Positions 26,927 to 36,020 of a DNA stretch of 64,000 nt are shown here, piece by piece. The DNA comes from Streptomyces xylophagus (GTDB lineage: Bacteria > Actinomycetota > Actinomycetes > Streptomycetales > Streptomycetaceae). The number at the start of each line of letters is the position of its first letter. Within the stretch, counting starts at the first letter, position 1. The notes under the pieces were generated by a model. That model was not told the DNA's origin, did not search any database, and saw only the letters and a program-made list of their open reading frames with translations. The stretch is from positions 372,001-436,000 of the forward strand of contig NZ_JNWO01000015.1 in assembly GCF_000716435.1 (NCBI RefSeq), written 5' to 3'. The position numbers and the translations under genes were made by a program.

Positions 26927-28000
26927 CTAACTCCCGCCCGTGGCCGGTGACTTCTTCGCCGACTCGGGAATCGTCGAGTCGGTGCGGATCGCCTTCCACA
27001 GCGTCGAGTCCTGCGGCTGCGCCGCCACCACCCGGTTCGGGTCGATCCTGTCGTACGACACCGGGAGCATGATCGTCTCCATGGTGGACGGATTGATGCC
27101 CTTCAGGCTGCGGCCGAACTCCGCGAGCTTGGTGAGCGAGGCGAGGTCGGAGTCGGTGGTCAGCGCGGCGGTGAGCTGGTCGGCGATCTTGTACGCCTTG
27201 ACCGGGCTGCCCAGCAGGTCCTGCTTCTGGATCTCCGTGAGCAGGGCCAGCATGAACTGCTGCTGGAGGCCGATGCGCCCGAGGTCGCTGCCGTCGCCGA
27301 TGCCGTACCGGGTGCGGACGAACTTGAGGGACTCGGTGCCGTTCAGCCGGTGGGTGCCCTTGGTCAGGTTCAGTCCGCTGACGGTGTCGTGGATGTCCTC
27401 GTCGACGGTGACGGTCACGCCCCCTATCGCGTCCACCAGATCCTTGAAGCCGGCGAAGTCGACCTCGACGTAGTGGTCCATGCGGATCCCGGAGATCTGC
27501 TCCACCGTCTTCACCACACAGGCCGGACCGACCTGGGAGTAGATGGAGTTGAACATCACGCGCTTCGCCGAGGCGACCGTGGAGCCGTTCTTCCTGGTGC
27601 ACTCCGGGCGGGTCACCAGGGTGTCGCGGGGGATGCTGATCGCGACGGCCTTCTTGCGGCCCTCGGGTATGTGCATCACCAGCACGGTGTCCGAACGGGC
27701 CCCGGCGACCTTGTCGTCGTCCAGCTTCGCGTTGGCGCCGGCGCGGGAGTCCGAGCCCAGTATCAGGATGTTCTGCCCCGAGGTGGGCAGCTTCTCCGGC
27801 CGGTCGTCGCCGATCGCCTTGTCGATGTCGACGTGCTTGATGTTGCCGTCGATCCCGCTGTAGAGCCAGTAGGCGGTACCGGCTCCGGCGAGGACCAGGA
27901 CGGCCAGGGAGAGCAGGATCCACCGACCGATGCGGCGCTTGCGCCCGGGCCGCGCGGGTGTGTCGGAATCGCTGTGCTGAGGCGTCGAGACTTGGCTCAT
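26927..28000 (-). CDS. LytR-CpsA-Psr (LCP) family protein
   Basis: A 357-residue membrane-anchored LCP protein. These enzymes attach phosphate-linked glycopolymers such as teichoic acids to peptidoglycan outside the cell. A basic N-terminus leads to one membrane helix (WILLSLAVLVLAGAGTAYWLY). The LCP domain follows: ILILGSDSRAG, SDTVLVMHIPEGRKKAVAISIPRDT, FNSIYSQVG, HYVEVDFAGFKDLVDAIGGVTV and the pyrophosphate-binding arginines in KFVRTRYGIGDGSDLGRIGLQQQFM. The length is short for the class and no C-terminal LytR_C domain is present. The ATG at 28,000 is chosen, since the membrane segment sits about 27 residues on. It lies downstream of fadAB but is separated by a hairpin. Confidence 0.9.
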   Translation of the reverse strand: MSQVSTPQHSDSDTPARPGRKRRIGRWILLSLAVLVLAGAGTAYWLYSGIDGNIKHVDIDKAIGDDRPEKLPTSGQNILILGSDSRAGANAKLDDDKVAGARSDTVLVMHIPEGRKKAVAISIPRDTLVTRPECTRKNGSTVASAKRVMFNSIYSQVGPACVVKTVEQISGIRMDHYVEVDFAGFKDLVDAIGGVTVTVDEDIHDTVSGLNLTKGTHRLNGTESLKFVRTRYGIGDGSDLGRIGLQQQFMLALLTEIQKQDLLGSPVKAYKIADQLTAALTTDSDLASLTKLAEFGRSLKGINPSTMETIMLPVSYDRIDPNRVVAAQPQDSTLWKAIRTDSTIPESAKKSPATGGS

Positions 28001-28162
28001 CCTGCGTCGAGTCCTCGTCGGTCGTGCCCCAGCGGCGGGGCAGTGCTGTTGCCCGGTCGAAACCGTCCCAACGGCGGACGATCGCACGATCATGCGCAAC
28101 CAGTGAGGTATTTGTAAACAGTGGCCGGAGAAATAGTGTGCGCGCCAGCCCGGTGAACGAGA

Positions 28163-28194
28163 GGAGGGCCCCCGCCCGAAAGTGGAGGCCCTCC
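28163..28194 (-). terminator. hairpin terminator after fadB
   Basis: An 8-bp stem GGAGGGCC / GGCCCTCC with a 16-base loop, 26 bases past the fadB stop on the minus strand and before the LCP gene. Confidence 0.55.
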
Positions 28195-28219
28195 CCAAGT
28201 CACGTCCGTACGACGGTCG

Positions 28220-30349
28220 TTACGCCGGAACGCTCGCCACGCCCTGCGCCAGGAACGGCTTCCCGTTCACCCGCTCCGACACACCCTCCCGGTCCAGGTA
28301 CGGCGTGATGCCGCCCAGGTGGAAGGGCCAGCCGGCGCCCGTGATCAGGCAGAGGTCGATGTCCTGGGCCTCGGCGACGACGCCCTCGTCGAGCATCAGA
28401 CCGATCTCCTGGGCCACCGCGTCCAGGACACGGTCGCGGACCTGCTCCTCGGTCAGCACGGAGTCGCCCTGCTTCAGCAGCGCGGCGACCTCGGGGTCCA
28501 ACTCCGGCTTCCCGCTGTCGTAGACGTAGAAGCCGCGCTTGCCCGCCTTGACGACGGCCGCGAGGTTCGGGGAGACCGTGAAGCGGTCCGGGAAGGCCCG
28601 GTTGAGGGTCTCCGAGACGTGCAGACCGATGGCCGGACCGACCAACTCCAGCAGCACCAGCGGGGACATGGGCAGGCCGAGCGGCTCGACCGCCTTCTCC
28701 GCCACGGCCACCGGGGTGCCCTCGTCGATGACGTTCTGGATCTCACCCATGAAGCGGGTGAGGATGCGGTTGACGACGAACGCCGGGGCGTCCTTCACCA
28801 ACACGGCAGTCTTCTTCAGCTTCTTGGCCACCGCGAACGCGGTCGCGAGCGAGGCGTCGTCCGTCTGCTCGCCGCGCACGATCTCCAACAGGGGCAGAAT
28901 CGCCACGGGGTTGAAGAAGTGGAAGCCCACGACCCGCTCGGGGTTCTTGAGCTTCGACGCCATCTCCGACACCGACAGGGACGAGGTGTTGGTGGCGAGG
29001 ATCGCGTGCGCCGGAGCGACCGCCTCGACCTCCGCGAACACCTGCTGCTTGACGCCGATCTCCTCGAAGACGGCCTCGATGATGAAGTCGGCGTCGGAGA
29101 AGCCCTCGGCCTTGTCCAGGACACCGGTCACCAGGGCCTTGAGGCGGTTGGCCTTGTCCTGGTTGATACGGCCCTTGCCGAGCAGCTTCTCGATCTCGGC
29201 GTGGACGTAGCCCACACCCTTGTCGACGCGCTCCTGGTCGATGTCCGTGAGGACGACCGGTACTTCGAGGCGGCGCAGGAAGAGCAGGGCGAGCTGCGAG
29301 GCCATCAGACCCGCGCCGACCACGCCGACCTTGGTGACCGGACGCGCCAGCGACTTGTCGGGCGCACCCGCCGGACGCTTGCCGCGCTTCTGGACGAGGT
29401 TGAACGCGTAGATACCGGCGCGCAGTTCGCCACCCATGATCAGGTCGGCAAGGGCCAGGTCCTCGGCGTCGTAGCCCTGCTGGAGGTCGCCGTTCTTCGC
29501 GGCCCCGATGATGTCGAGCGCGCGGTAGGCGGCCGGAGCCGCGCCGTGCACCTTGGAGTCCGCGACGAAACGGCCCTTGGCGACGGCCTGGTCCCAGGCC
29601 TCGCCGCGGTCGATCGCCGGACGCTCGACCTTGATCTCGCCCTTGAGGACGTTCGCCGTCCAGATCAGCGACTGCTCCAGGAAGTCGGCGCCCTCGAAGA
29701 GCGCGTCCGCGATCCCGAGGTCGAAGACCTGCTGGCCCTTGAGCTGCTTGTTCTGGTTGAGGCTGTTCTCGATGATCACCGAGACGGCCTTCTCGGCGCC
29801 GATCAGGTTCGGCAGCAGCGTGCAGCCGCCCCAGCCCGGGACCAGACCGAGGAAGACCTCGGGCAGCGAGAACGCCGCGATGTGCTTCGACACCGTGCGG
29901 TACTCGCAGTGCAGACCGACCTCGACGCCACCGCCCATGGCCGCGCCGTTGTAGTACGTGAAGGTCGGTACCGCGATGTCCGCGAGGCGCTTGAAGACCT
30001 CGTGTCCGCCCTTGCCGATGGCGAGCGCGTCGTCGTGGTTCTTGAGGAGCTCGACGCCCTTCAGGTCCGCGCCGACCGCGAACACGAACGGCTTGCCGGT
30101 GATGCCGACACCGACGATCTCGCCGGCCGCCGCCTCCTTCTCGACCTGGTCGATGGCGGTGTTCAGATTCGCCAGCGAGGCCGGGCCGAAGGTGGTCGGC
30201 TTGGTGTGGTCGAAGCCGTTGTCCAGCGTGATGAGCGCGAACCGCCCGGCGCTGTACGGCAGTTCGAGGTGGCGGACGTGCGCGGACGTCACGACCTCGC
30301 CCGGGAACAGCTCGGCCGCACCCTTCAGAAGCTCGGTGGTGGTGCTCAC
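28220..30349 (-). CDS. fadB: fatty-acid oxidation multienzyme FadB (enoyl-CoA hydratase / 3-hydroxyacyl-CoA dehydrogenase)
   Basis: A 709-residue two-part enzyme for two successive beta-oxidation steps. The N-terminal crotonase part (about 1-300) has GKPFVFAVGADLKG, NGAAMGGGVEVGLHCEYR (oxyanion hole) and LPEVFLGLVPGWGG (catalytic Glu). The dehydrogenase part starts near 325 with the NAD fold VGVVGAGLMASQLA and VVLTDIDQ, then VVGFHFFNPVAILPLLEIVRG and the C-terminal FMGEIQNVIDEGT and RGFYVYDSG. The dinucleotide loop reads GAGLMA where GAGxMG is usual, a mild variation. The GTG start at 30,349 overlaps the fadA stop (GTGA), so the two are coupled, and AGGGGG lies upstream. A hairpin follows the gene. 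Confidence 0.95.
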   Translation of the reverse strand: MSTTTELLKGAAELFPGEVVTSAHVRHLELPYSAGRFALITLDNGFDHTKPTTFGPASLANLNTAIDQVEKEAAAGEIVGVGITGKPFVFAVGADLKGVELLKNHDDALAIGKGGHEVFKRLADIAVPTFTYYNGAAMGGGVEVGLHCEYRTVSKHIAAFSLPEVFLGLVPGWGGCTLLPNLIGAEKAVSVIIENSLNQNKQLKGQQVFDLGIADALFEGADFLEQSLIWTANVLKGEIKVERPAIDRGEAWDQAVAKGRFVADSKVHGAAPAAYRALDIIGAAKNGDLQQGYDAEDLALADLIMGGELRAGIYAFNLVQKRGKRPAGAPDKSLARPVTKVGVVGAGLMASQLALLFLRRLEVPVVLTDIDQERVDKGVGYVHAEIEKLLGKGRINQDKANRLKALVTGVLDKAEGFSDADFIIEAVFEEIGVKQQVFAEVEAVAPAHAILATNTSSLSVSEMASKLKNPERVVGFHFFNPVAILPLLEIVRGEQTDDASLATAFAVAKKLKKTAVLVKDAPAFVVNRILTRFMGEIQNVIDEGTPVAVAEKAVEPLGLPMSPLVLLELVGPAIGLHVSETLNRAFPDRFTVSPNLAAVVKAGKRGFYVYDSGKPELDPEVAALLKQGDSVLTEEQVRDRVLDAVAQEIGLMLDEGVVAEAQDIDLCLITGAGWPFHLGGITPYLDREGVSERVNGKPFLAQGVASVPA

Positions 30350-31563
30350 TTGTCCCCCTCGAAGTGCGGGTTCTCCCAGATGACCGTCGCGCCCATGCCG
30401 AAGCCGACGCACATCGTCGTCAGGCCGTAGCGGACGTTCGGCTGCTCCTCGAACTGGCGGGCCAGCTGCGTCATCAGGCGCACGCCCGAGGAGGCCAGCG
30501 GGTGACCGAAGGCGATCGCGCCGCCGTACTGGTTGACGCGCTCGTCGTCGTCCGCGATGCCGTAGTGCTCCAGGAAGGCCAACACCTGTACGGCGAAAGC
30601 CTCGTTGACCTCGAAGAGGCCGATGTCACCGATGCCGAGGCCCGCCTTGGCGAGCGCCTTCTCGGTCGCCGGGATCGGGCCGTAGCCCATGACCTCCGGC
30701 TCGACGCCCGCGAAGGCGTACGAGACGAGGCGCATCTTCACCGGCAGGTTGTGCTCGCGCGCGAAGTCCTCGCTGGCGATGATCGAAGCGGTGGCACCGT
30801 CGTTGAGACCGGCCGCGTTGCCGGCGGTGACCCGCCCGTGCACACGGAACGGAGTCTTCAGCCCGGCGAGGTTCTCCAGGGTCGTCCCAGGCCGCATGGG
30901 CTCGTCGGCGGTGACAAGACCCCAACCCACCTCGCCCACCTGCTCGTTGGTGTTGCGCACCGAGATCGGCACCAGGTCCTGCTGGATCTTGCCGTTGGCG
31001 TACGCCTTGGCGGCCTTCTCCTGCGAGCGCACCGCGTACTCGTCGGCGCGCTGCTTGGTGATCGTCGGGTAGCGGTCGTGCAGGTTCTCCGCCGTCATGC
31101 CCATGAACAGCGCGGAGTCGTCGACCAGCTTCTCGCTCACGAACCGCGGGTTCGGGTCCACGCCCTCACCCATGGGGTGGCGGCCCATGTGCTCGACACC
31201 ACCGGCGATGACGGCGTCGTAGGCACCGAAGGCGATGGAGCCCGCGGTGGTGGTGACGGCGGTCAGCGCGCCCGCACACATGCGGTCGATGGAGTAACCG
31301 GGCACCGACTGCGGCAGCCCGGCGAGAATGCCCGCGGTCCGCCCCAGGGTCAGCCCCTGGTCACCGATCTGCGTGGTCGCGGCGATCGCGACCTCGTCGA
31401 TCTTCGCGGGGTCCAGACCGGGGTTGCGGCGCAGCAGCTCCCGGATCGCCTTCACGACGAGGTCGTCGGCCCGGGTCTCGTGGTAGATGCCCTTCGGGCC
31501 CGCCTTGCCGAACGGGGTACGGACGCCGTCTACGAAGACGACATCCCTGACGGTACGAGGCAC
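30346..31563 (-). CDS. fadA: acetyl-CoA acyltransferase (thiolase) FadA
   Basis: A 405-residue thiolase that removes acetyl-CoA in the last step of beta-oxidation. It has the acyl-binding cysteine Cys96 in SIDRMCAGALTAVTTTAGSI, the VNEAFAVQ motif, the His in GGAIAFGHPLASSGVR and the C-terminal active-site Cys in TTMCVGFGMGATVIWENP. The GTG at 31,563 is supported by GGAGGAGAG about 9 bases upstream; the longer ATG form adds residues without family similarity. It is the first gene of the fadA-fadB pair, overlapping fadB by four bases. Confidence 0.95.
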   Translation of the reverse strand: MPRTVRDVVFVDGVRTPFGKAGPKGIYHETRADDLVVKAIRELLRRNPGLDPAKIDEVAIAATTQIGDQGLTLGRTAGILAGLPQSVPGYSIDRMCAGALTAVTTTAGSIAFGAYDAVIAGGVEHMGRHPMGEGVDPNPRFVSEKLVDDSALFMGMTAENLHDRYPTITKQRADEYAVRSQEKAAKAYANGKIQQDLVPISVRNTNEQVGEVGWGLVTADEPMRPGTTLENLAGLKTPFRVHGRVTAGNAAGLNDGATASIIASEDFAREHNLPVKMRLVSYAFAGVEPEVMGYGPIPATEKALAKAGLGIGDIGLFEVNEAFAVQVLAFLEHYGIADDDERVNQYGGAIAFGHPLASSGVRLMTQLARQFEEQPNVRYGLTTMCVGFGMGATVIWENPHFEGDK

Positions 31564-31777
31564 GATTGGCTCTCCTCCAGGGTGCGGGATCGGCACTGCC
31601 GCGATGCGCTGAGCGCGCGCTCAGGACCCATGCTACTTGTGGGTAACCAAGCTGCCCAGCCCCGGGGCCGGGAGCGGCGAACGTCACACCCCGGCCGCGC
31701 CCGGTTCCCTACGCACCACCTGAGGATCTTGGCTTGATCTCGACGCCAAGGTTCCGCTTCCGGGCCCTTTTGCCTTT

Positions 31778-31820
31778 AGGGGCGCGAGGAACTGCGCGAC
31801 CAGCCACAACGGACCCGCAC
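31778..31820 (+). repeat. dispersed 43-bp intergenic repeat, copy A
   Basis: Begins AGGGGCGCGAGGAACTGCGC and continues GACCAGCC...CCCGCA. It is the most diverged of three copies in the window (others at 42,039-42,081 and 51,723-51,765). It sits between fadA and rnd, just past the rnd stop. The remainder of this 277-base gap (31,564-31,840) holds only the fadA promoter region. Confidence 0.7.
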
Positions 31821-31840
31821 CCGCAAAACAACGCAGAACC

Positions 31841-33118
31841 CTACGGCGCCTTCGCGGTCAACGCGTCCACCAAAGCCGGCGTCACCTGCTCAACCTGCCA
31901 GGCCCGAGCCCCGTACCCGGCAAGCGCAGCCCCCACGGACTCCGCATCCACGTTCTTCGGAGGCTCCCAACAAACCCGCCGAACCGTGTCCGGAGTAATG
32001 AGGTTCTCCTGAGGCATGTTCAGCCCCTCAGCCACCGCAGAAACCGCAGCGCGCGCCGCAGACAACCGAGCCGCAGCCTCAGGATCCTTGTCGGCCCAAG
32101 CGCGAGGCGGCGGCGGCCCGGTAACCGGCTGACCGGGCTGCGGCAGCGCGGAGTCGGGAAGGGCCTTGGCCCGATCGACGGCCGCCTGCCACTGCTCCAG
32201 CTGCCGCCGCCCCATCCGATGCCCGAACCCGTTCAACGCGGCAAGCGCCTGCACATCCAGCGGCAGCGCCAGCGCGGCCTCGACGATCGCCGCATCCGAC
32301 AACACCTTCCCCGGCGACACATCCCGCCGCTGCGCGATCCGGTCCCGCGTCTGCCACAGCTCCCGCACGACACCGAGCTGCCGACGCCGCCGTACCTTGT
32401 GCATCCCGGACGTACGACGCCACGGATCCTTGCGGGGCTCGGCCGGCGGTGCCGCCGCGATCGCGTCGAACTCCTGGCGGGCCCAGTCCAGCTTGCCCTG
32501 CCGGTCCAGCTCCTTCTCCAGGGCGTCCCGCAGGTCGACGAGGAGTTCCACGTCCAGGGCCGCGTACCGCAGCCAGGGTTCGGGGAGCGGCCGGGTGGAC
32601 CAGTCGACGGCGGAGTGTCCCTTCTCCAGGACGAAACCGAGGACGTTCTCGACCATCGCGCCCAGACCGACCCGCGGGAATCCGGCGAGCCGCCCGGCCA
32701 GCTCGGTGTCGAACAGCCGCGTCGGCACCATGCCTATCTCGCGCAGACAGGGCAGGTCCTGAGTGGCGGCGTGCAGCACCCACTCGACGCCGGAGATGGC
32801 CTCACCCAGGCCCGAGAGGTCGGGGCAGGCGACGGGATCGATCAGTGCGGAGCCCGCGCCCTCACGGCGCAGCTGCACCAGATAGGCCCGCTGGCCGTAG
32901 CGGTAGCCGGACGCGCGCTCGGCGTCGACGGCGACGGGGCCCGTGCCCGCGGCGAAGGCGGCGATCACTTCGGCGAGGGCGTCCTCGTCGGCGATAACGG
33001 GCGGAATGCCCTCGCGGGGTTCGAGCAAAGGGATCGGCGCCGGTTCGACGTCGTCCGGAGGGGCGCCTCCGGTGGTTCGCAGTGAGCTGTCTGCTGCGGT
33101 TTCTTGGGCGTCGGTCAC
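31841..33118 (-). CDS. rnd: ribonuclease D
   Basis: A 425-residue 3'-5' exoribonuclease of the DEDD family that trims stable RNA 3' ends. The exonuclease motifs are visible: PVAVDAERASGYRYGQRAYLVQL (motif I, D-x-E), VEWVLHAATQDLPCLREIGM (motif II Asp) and the later YAALDVELLVDLRDAL (motif III). An HRDC domain follows at about 245-320 (QTRDRIAQRRDVSPGKVLSDAAIVEAAL). The C-terminal 80 residues extend beyond the classical enzyme, as is usual in actinobacteria. The GTG at 33,118 has no good Shine-Dalgarno, but TACCCT lies 6 bases ahead of it on the minus strand, compatible with a leaderless mRNA. Confidence 0.92.
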   Translation of the reverse strand: MTDAQETAADSSLRTTGGAPPDDVEPAPIPLLEPREGIPPVIADEDALAEVIAAFAAGTGPVAVDAERASGYRYGQRAYLVQLRREGAGSALIDPVACPDLSGLGEAISGVEWVLHAATQDLPCLREIGMVPTRLFDTELAGRLAGFPRVGLGAMVENVLGFVLEKGHSAVDWSTRPLPEPWLRYAALDVELLVDLRDALEKELDRQGKLDWARQEFDAIAAAPPAEPRKDPWRRTSGMHKVRRRRQLGVVRELWQTRDRIAQRRDVSPGKVLSDAAIVEAALALPLDVQALAALNGFGHRMGRRQLEQWQAAVDRAKALPDSALPQPGQPVTGPPPPRAWADKDPEAAARLSAARAAVSAVAEGLNMPQENLITPDTVRRVCWEPPKNVDAESVGAALAGYGARAWQVEQVTPALVDALTAKAP

Positions 33119-33144
33119 CTGTCAAGGGTATCCGTGTATGGACA

Positions 33145-33178
33145 ACGCCCGCCGACGGAACGTTCCGTCGACGGGCGT
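33145..33178 (-). terminator. hairpin terminator after whiI
   Basis: A 16-position stem with one mismatch (33,145-33,160 pairing with 33,163-33,178) centred on GGAACGTTCC. It lies 96 bases past the whiI stop and before rnd, both on the minus strand. Confidence 0.75.
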
Positions 33179-33273
33179 CTGGGGGTCGTAAACCAGTCAG
33201 GTAAGTGAAAGATCCGGTTCACGGCTCGGAGGGGAGGCGGGGAGGGGGAGTGGGGACGTGGTTCCGGGACGGG

Positions 33274-33936
33274 TCAGTGGATGATTCCGGTGCGCAGGGC
33301 CACCGCGACCATGCCGGCGCGGTCGCCCGTGCCGAGTTTGCGGGCGATGCGGGCGAGGTGGCTCTTGACGGTCAGTGCGGACAGGCCCATGGAGACGCCG
33401 ATCGCCTTGTTCGACTGGCCCTCCGCGACCAGGCGCAGGACCTCGACCTCACGGCCGGACAGTTCGCGGTAGCCACCCGGGTGGCTCGGGGAACCCGGGG
33501 GGCGGCGGTGCATACGGGCGGCGGCGGAGCCGATGGGGGCGGCGCCGGGTCGGGTGGGGAGCCCGACGTTGGTGCGGGTGCCGGTGACGACGTAGCCCTT
33601 GACGCCGCCCGCGAGGGCGTTGCGCACGGCACCGATGTCGTCGGCGGCGGACAGGGCCAGTCCGTTGGGCCAGCCTGCGGCTCTGGTCTCGGAGAGCAGG
33701 GTGAGTCCGGAGCCGTCGGGAAGGTGGACGTCTGCCACACAGATGTCGCGGGGGTTGCCGATGCGGGGACGAGCCTCCGCGACGGACGAGGCCTCGATGA
33801 CGTCGCGCACACCGAGCGCCCACAGGTGGCGGGTGACGGTGGAGCGGACGCGCGGGTCGGCCACGACCACCATGGCGGTCGGCTTGTTCGGGCGGTAGGC
33901 GACCAGGCTTGCGGGCTGCTCGAGGAGAACGGACAC
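33274..33936 (-). CDS. whiI: WhiI, atypical response regulator for sporulation
   Basis: A 220-residue regulator: receiver-like domain (about 20-125) and a LuxR/NarL helix-turn-helix (LSGREVEVLRLVAEGQSNKAIGVSMGLSALTVKSHLARIARKLG) near the C-terminus. The receiver keeps the phospho-acceptor position (VADVHLPDG). The first acidic pair is reduced to VVADPR, and the usual Lys after GY is missing (KGYVVTG), so normal phosphotransfer is unlikely. WhiI of S. coelicolor, needed for spore maturation, is known for an incomplete phosphorylation pocket. The GTG start has AGGAGG 4 bases upstream. Identity is supported by its place between rnd and hemE and by a sigma-WhiG-type promoter upstream. Confidence 0.88.
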   Translation of the reverse strand: MSVLLEQPASLVAYRPNKPTAMVVVADPRVRSTVTRHLWALGVRDVIEASSVAEARPRIGNPRDICVADVHLPDGSGLTLLSETRAAGWPNGLALSAADDIGAVRNALAGGVKGYVVTGTRTNVGLPTRPGAAPIGSAAARMHRRPPGSPSHPGGYRELSGREVEVLRLVAEGQSNKAIGVSMGLSALTVKSHLARIARKLGTGDRAGMVAVALRTGIIH

Positions 33937-33978
33937 CAGGCCTCCTGGGGTGTGGGACGACTTTCAAGGTCACAGTCG

Positions 33979-34006
33979 TCTTCGGCAGCAAACCCGCGGT
34001 CCTTTA
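33979..34006 (-). promoter_or_regulatory. sigma-WhiG-type promoter of whiI
   Basis: On the minus strand TAAA, exactly 16 bases, then GCCGAAGA. The sigma-WhiG consensus is TAAA-N16-GCCGATAA, so the -35 is perfect and the -10 matches in 7 of 8 positions. It ends 43 bases before the whiI start. whiI is a known WhiG target. Confidence 0.85.
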
Positions 34007-34173
34007 GAGAAAGATCACGATTTAGTGAGTAGCAATCAGTGCAATTCGGACACGCTGTCGATCGTTCGGTGAACGAAACGGCTCGTTCGAGGGGCCACTC
34101 CTGATTGAAAGTGGCCGTATCGACAAAGACACCGCAAGCGACGGGTAAGACCTCGGTGTGCCTCGGGTAAGGC

Positions 34174-34842
34174 TCAGCGTGACTGCGGTCCCCGGCGCTG
34201 CGGCAGCGTGACGATGGACGCGTCGCCCGGACCCGCCGGCGGCAGGCCCGCGACCTGGGCCAGCAGATCGCACCAGGAGGCCAGATGCGCCGCCGTGTCC
34301 GGGACACCGCCGAGCCCCTCGCGCGGCGTCCACGAGGCACGGATCTCGATCTGGGAGGCGGACGGGCGCTCGGACAGCCCGCCGAAGTAGTGGGAGCTGG
34401 CCCGCGTCACGGTGCCGCTCGGCTCGCCGTACGTCAGTCCGCGCGCCTGGAGCGCGCCGGTCAGCCATGACCAGCACACGTCGGGCAGCAGCGGGTCCGC
34501 CGCCATCTCCGGCTCCAGCTCGGCGCGCACCAGCGTCACCAGCCGGAACGTGCCGTGCCAGGCGTCGTGCCCGGCCGGGTCGTGCAGCAGTACCAGGCGG
34601 CCGTCGGCCAGATCCTGGTCGCCGTCGACGACCGCGGCCTCCAGCGCGTACGCGTACGGGGCGAGCCGCTGTGGCGCGGGCGTCGGATCGATCTCGATCT
34701 GCGGCCGCAGCCGACTGTTCCGCAGGGCCTGGACCGCGGCCTGGAAAGCCGGCGGAGCCGTACCGCCCCCATCCCGGTCCCCCTCCTTGGAGTCGTCCAT
34801 TCCGTCAGCGCCGTCCGACAGTCGTCCCTGAGCCGCAGCCAT
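34174..34842 (-). CDS. DUF3000 domain protein
   Basis: A 222-residue actinobacterial protein of unknown function. After a polar N-terminal tail of about 30 residues comes the DUF3000 body: FQAAVQALRNSRLRPQIEIDPTPAPQRLAPYAYALEAAVV, then GRLVLLHDPAGHDAWHGTFRLVTLVRAELEPEMA and VCWSWLTGALQARGLTYGEPSGTVTRASSHYFGGL. These Trp- and His-rich strand segments are conserved in the family. It is divergent from hemE with about 104 bases between them, an arrangement common in Streptomyces. The alternative ATG about 14 codons inside cannot be excluded. No enzyme motif is visible. Confidence 0.85.
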   Translation of the reverse strand: MAAAQGRLSDGADGMDDSKEGDRDGGGTAPPAFQAAVQALRNSRLRPQIEIDPTPAPQRLAPYAYALEAAVVDGDQDLADGRLVLLHDPAGHDAWHGTFRLVTLVRAELEPEMAADPLLPDVCWSWLTGALQARGLTYGEPSGTVTRASSHYFGGLSERPSASQIEIRASWTPREGLGGVPDTAAHLASWCDLLAQVAGLPPAGPGDASIVTLPQRRGPQSR

Positions 34843-34946
34843 GCGGGAAGATTAAGGGGAACGGAGGCATCGTGCGGGACTAGACACCCGCTCTTCCGTT
34901 CAGCACACCGTGTAATCGCCTTCTGCCGCCGTGCGAGACTTGCCCC

Positions 34947-36014
34947 GTGAGTGCCAACCAGAGCCCCGTGGGCCAGCAGCAGACCGCCACTTACGACTCC
35001 GCCTTCATGAAGGCGGCCAGGCGCGAGCCCGTACCGCACACACCGGTGTGGTTCATGCGGCAGGCCGGGCGCTCGCTGCCGGAGTACCACAAGGCGCGTG
35101 AGGGCATCGGGATGCTGGACTCCTGCACGCGCCCCGAGCTGGTCGCCGAGATCACCCTCCAGCCGGTGCGCAGGCACGGCGTGGACGCGGCGGTCTACTT
35201 CAGCGACATCGTCGTCCCGCTCAAGGCCATCGGCATCGACCTCGACATCAAGCCCGGCGTCGGCCCGGTCGTCGAGAAGCCGATCCGCACCCGCGCCGAC
35301 CTGGACCGGCTCCGCGACCTCACCCCCGAGGACGTCTCCTACGTCACGGAGGCCATCGGCCTGCTGACCGCCGAGCTCGGCTCCACCCCCCTCATCGGCT
35401 TCGCCGGCGCCCCGTTCACCCTCGCGAGCTACCTCATCGAGGGCGGCCCGTCCCGCACGTACGAGAACGCCAAGGCGATCATGTACGGCGACCCCGAGCT
35501 GTGGGCCGACATCCTCGACCGCCTCGCCGACATCACGGCCGTCTTCCTCAAGGTCCAGATCGAGGCGGGCGCCAGCGCCGTCCAGCTCTTCGACTCCTGG
35601 GCAGGGGCTCTCGCCCCCGCCGACTACCGCCGCTCGGTGCTCCCCGCCTCCGCGAAGGTCCTCAAGGCGGTCGAGGGCTACGGCGTCCCCCGCATCCACT
35701 TCGGCGTCGGCACCGGCGAACTGCTGCAGCTCATGGGCGAGGCCGGCGCGGACGTCGTCGGCGTCGACTACCGCGTCGCGCTGGACGAGGCCGCCCGCCG
35801 GGTCGGCCCCGGCAAGGCGCTCCAGGGCAACCTCGACCCGACCGTCCTGTTCGCCCCCACGGAGGCCGTCGAGGCGAAGACCGACGAGGTCCTCGAAGCG
35901 GCGAAGGGCCTTGAGGGCCACATCTTCAACCTCGGGCACGGCGTGATGCCGTCCACCGACCCGGACTCGCTCACCCGGCTCGTCGAGTACGTCCACACCC
36001 GGACGGCCCGCTGA
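34947..36014 (+). CDS. hemE: uroporphyrinogen III decarboxylase
   Basis: A 355-residue cytoplasmic enzyme that converts uroporphyrinogen III to coproporphyrinogen III by four decarboxylations. The signature PVWFMRQAGRSLPEY lies near residue 30, followed by VYFSDIVVPLKAIGIDLDIKPGVGP (catalytic Asp region), GFAGAPFTLASYLIEGG and the C-terminal FNLGHGVMPSTDPDSL. Length fits the family. The GTG at 34,947 has no clear ribosome site. It belongs to the coproporphyrin-dependent heme route together with hemY and hemQ 4-5 kb downstream. Its stop is 6 bases from the stop of the convergent rhomboid gene. Confidence 0.96.
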   Translation: MSANQSPVGQQQTATYDSAFMKAARREPVPHTPVWFMRQAGRSLPEYHKAREGIGMLDSCTRPELVAEITLQPVRRHGVDAAVYFSDIVVPLKAIGIDLDIKPGVGPVVEKPIRTRADLDRLRDLTPEDVSYVTEAIGLLTAELGSTPLIGFAGAPFTLASYLIEGGPSRTYENAKAIMYGDPELWADILDRLADITAVFLKVQIEAGASAVQLFDSWAGALAPADYRRSVLPASAKVLKAVEGYGVPRIHFGVGTGELLQLMGEAGADVVGVDYRVALDEAARRVGPGKALQGNLDPTVLFAPTEAVEAKTDEVLEAAKGLEGHIFNLGHGVMPSTDPDSLTRLVEYVHTRTAR

Positions 36015-36020
36015 CAGCGC

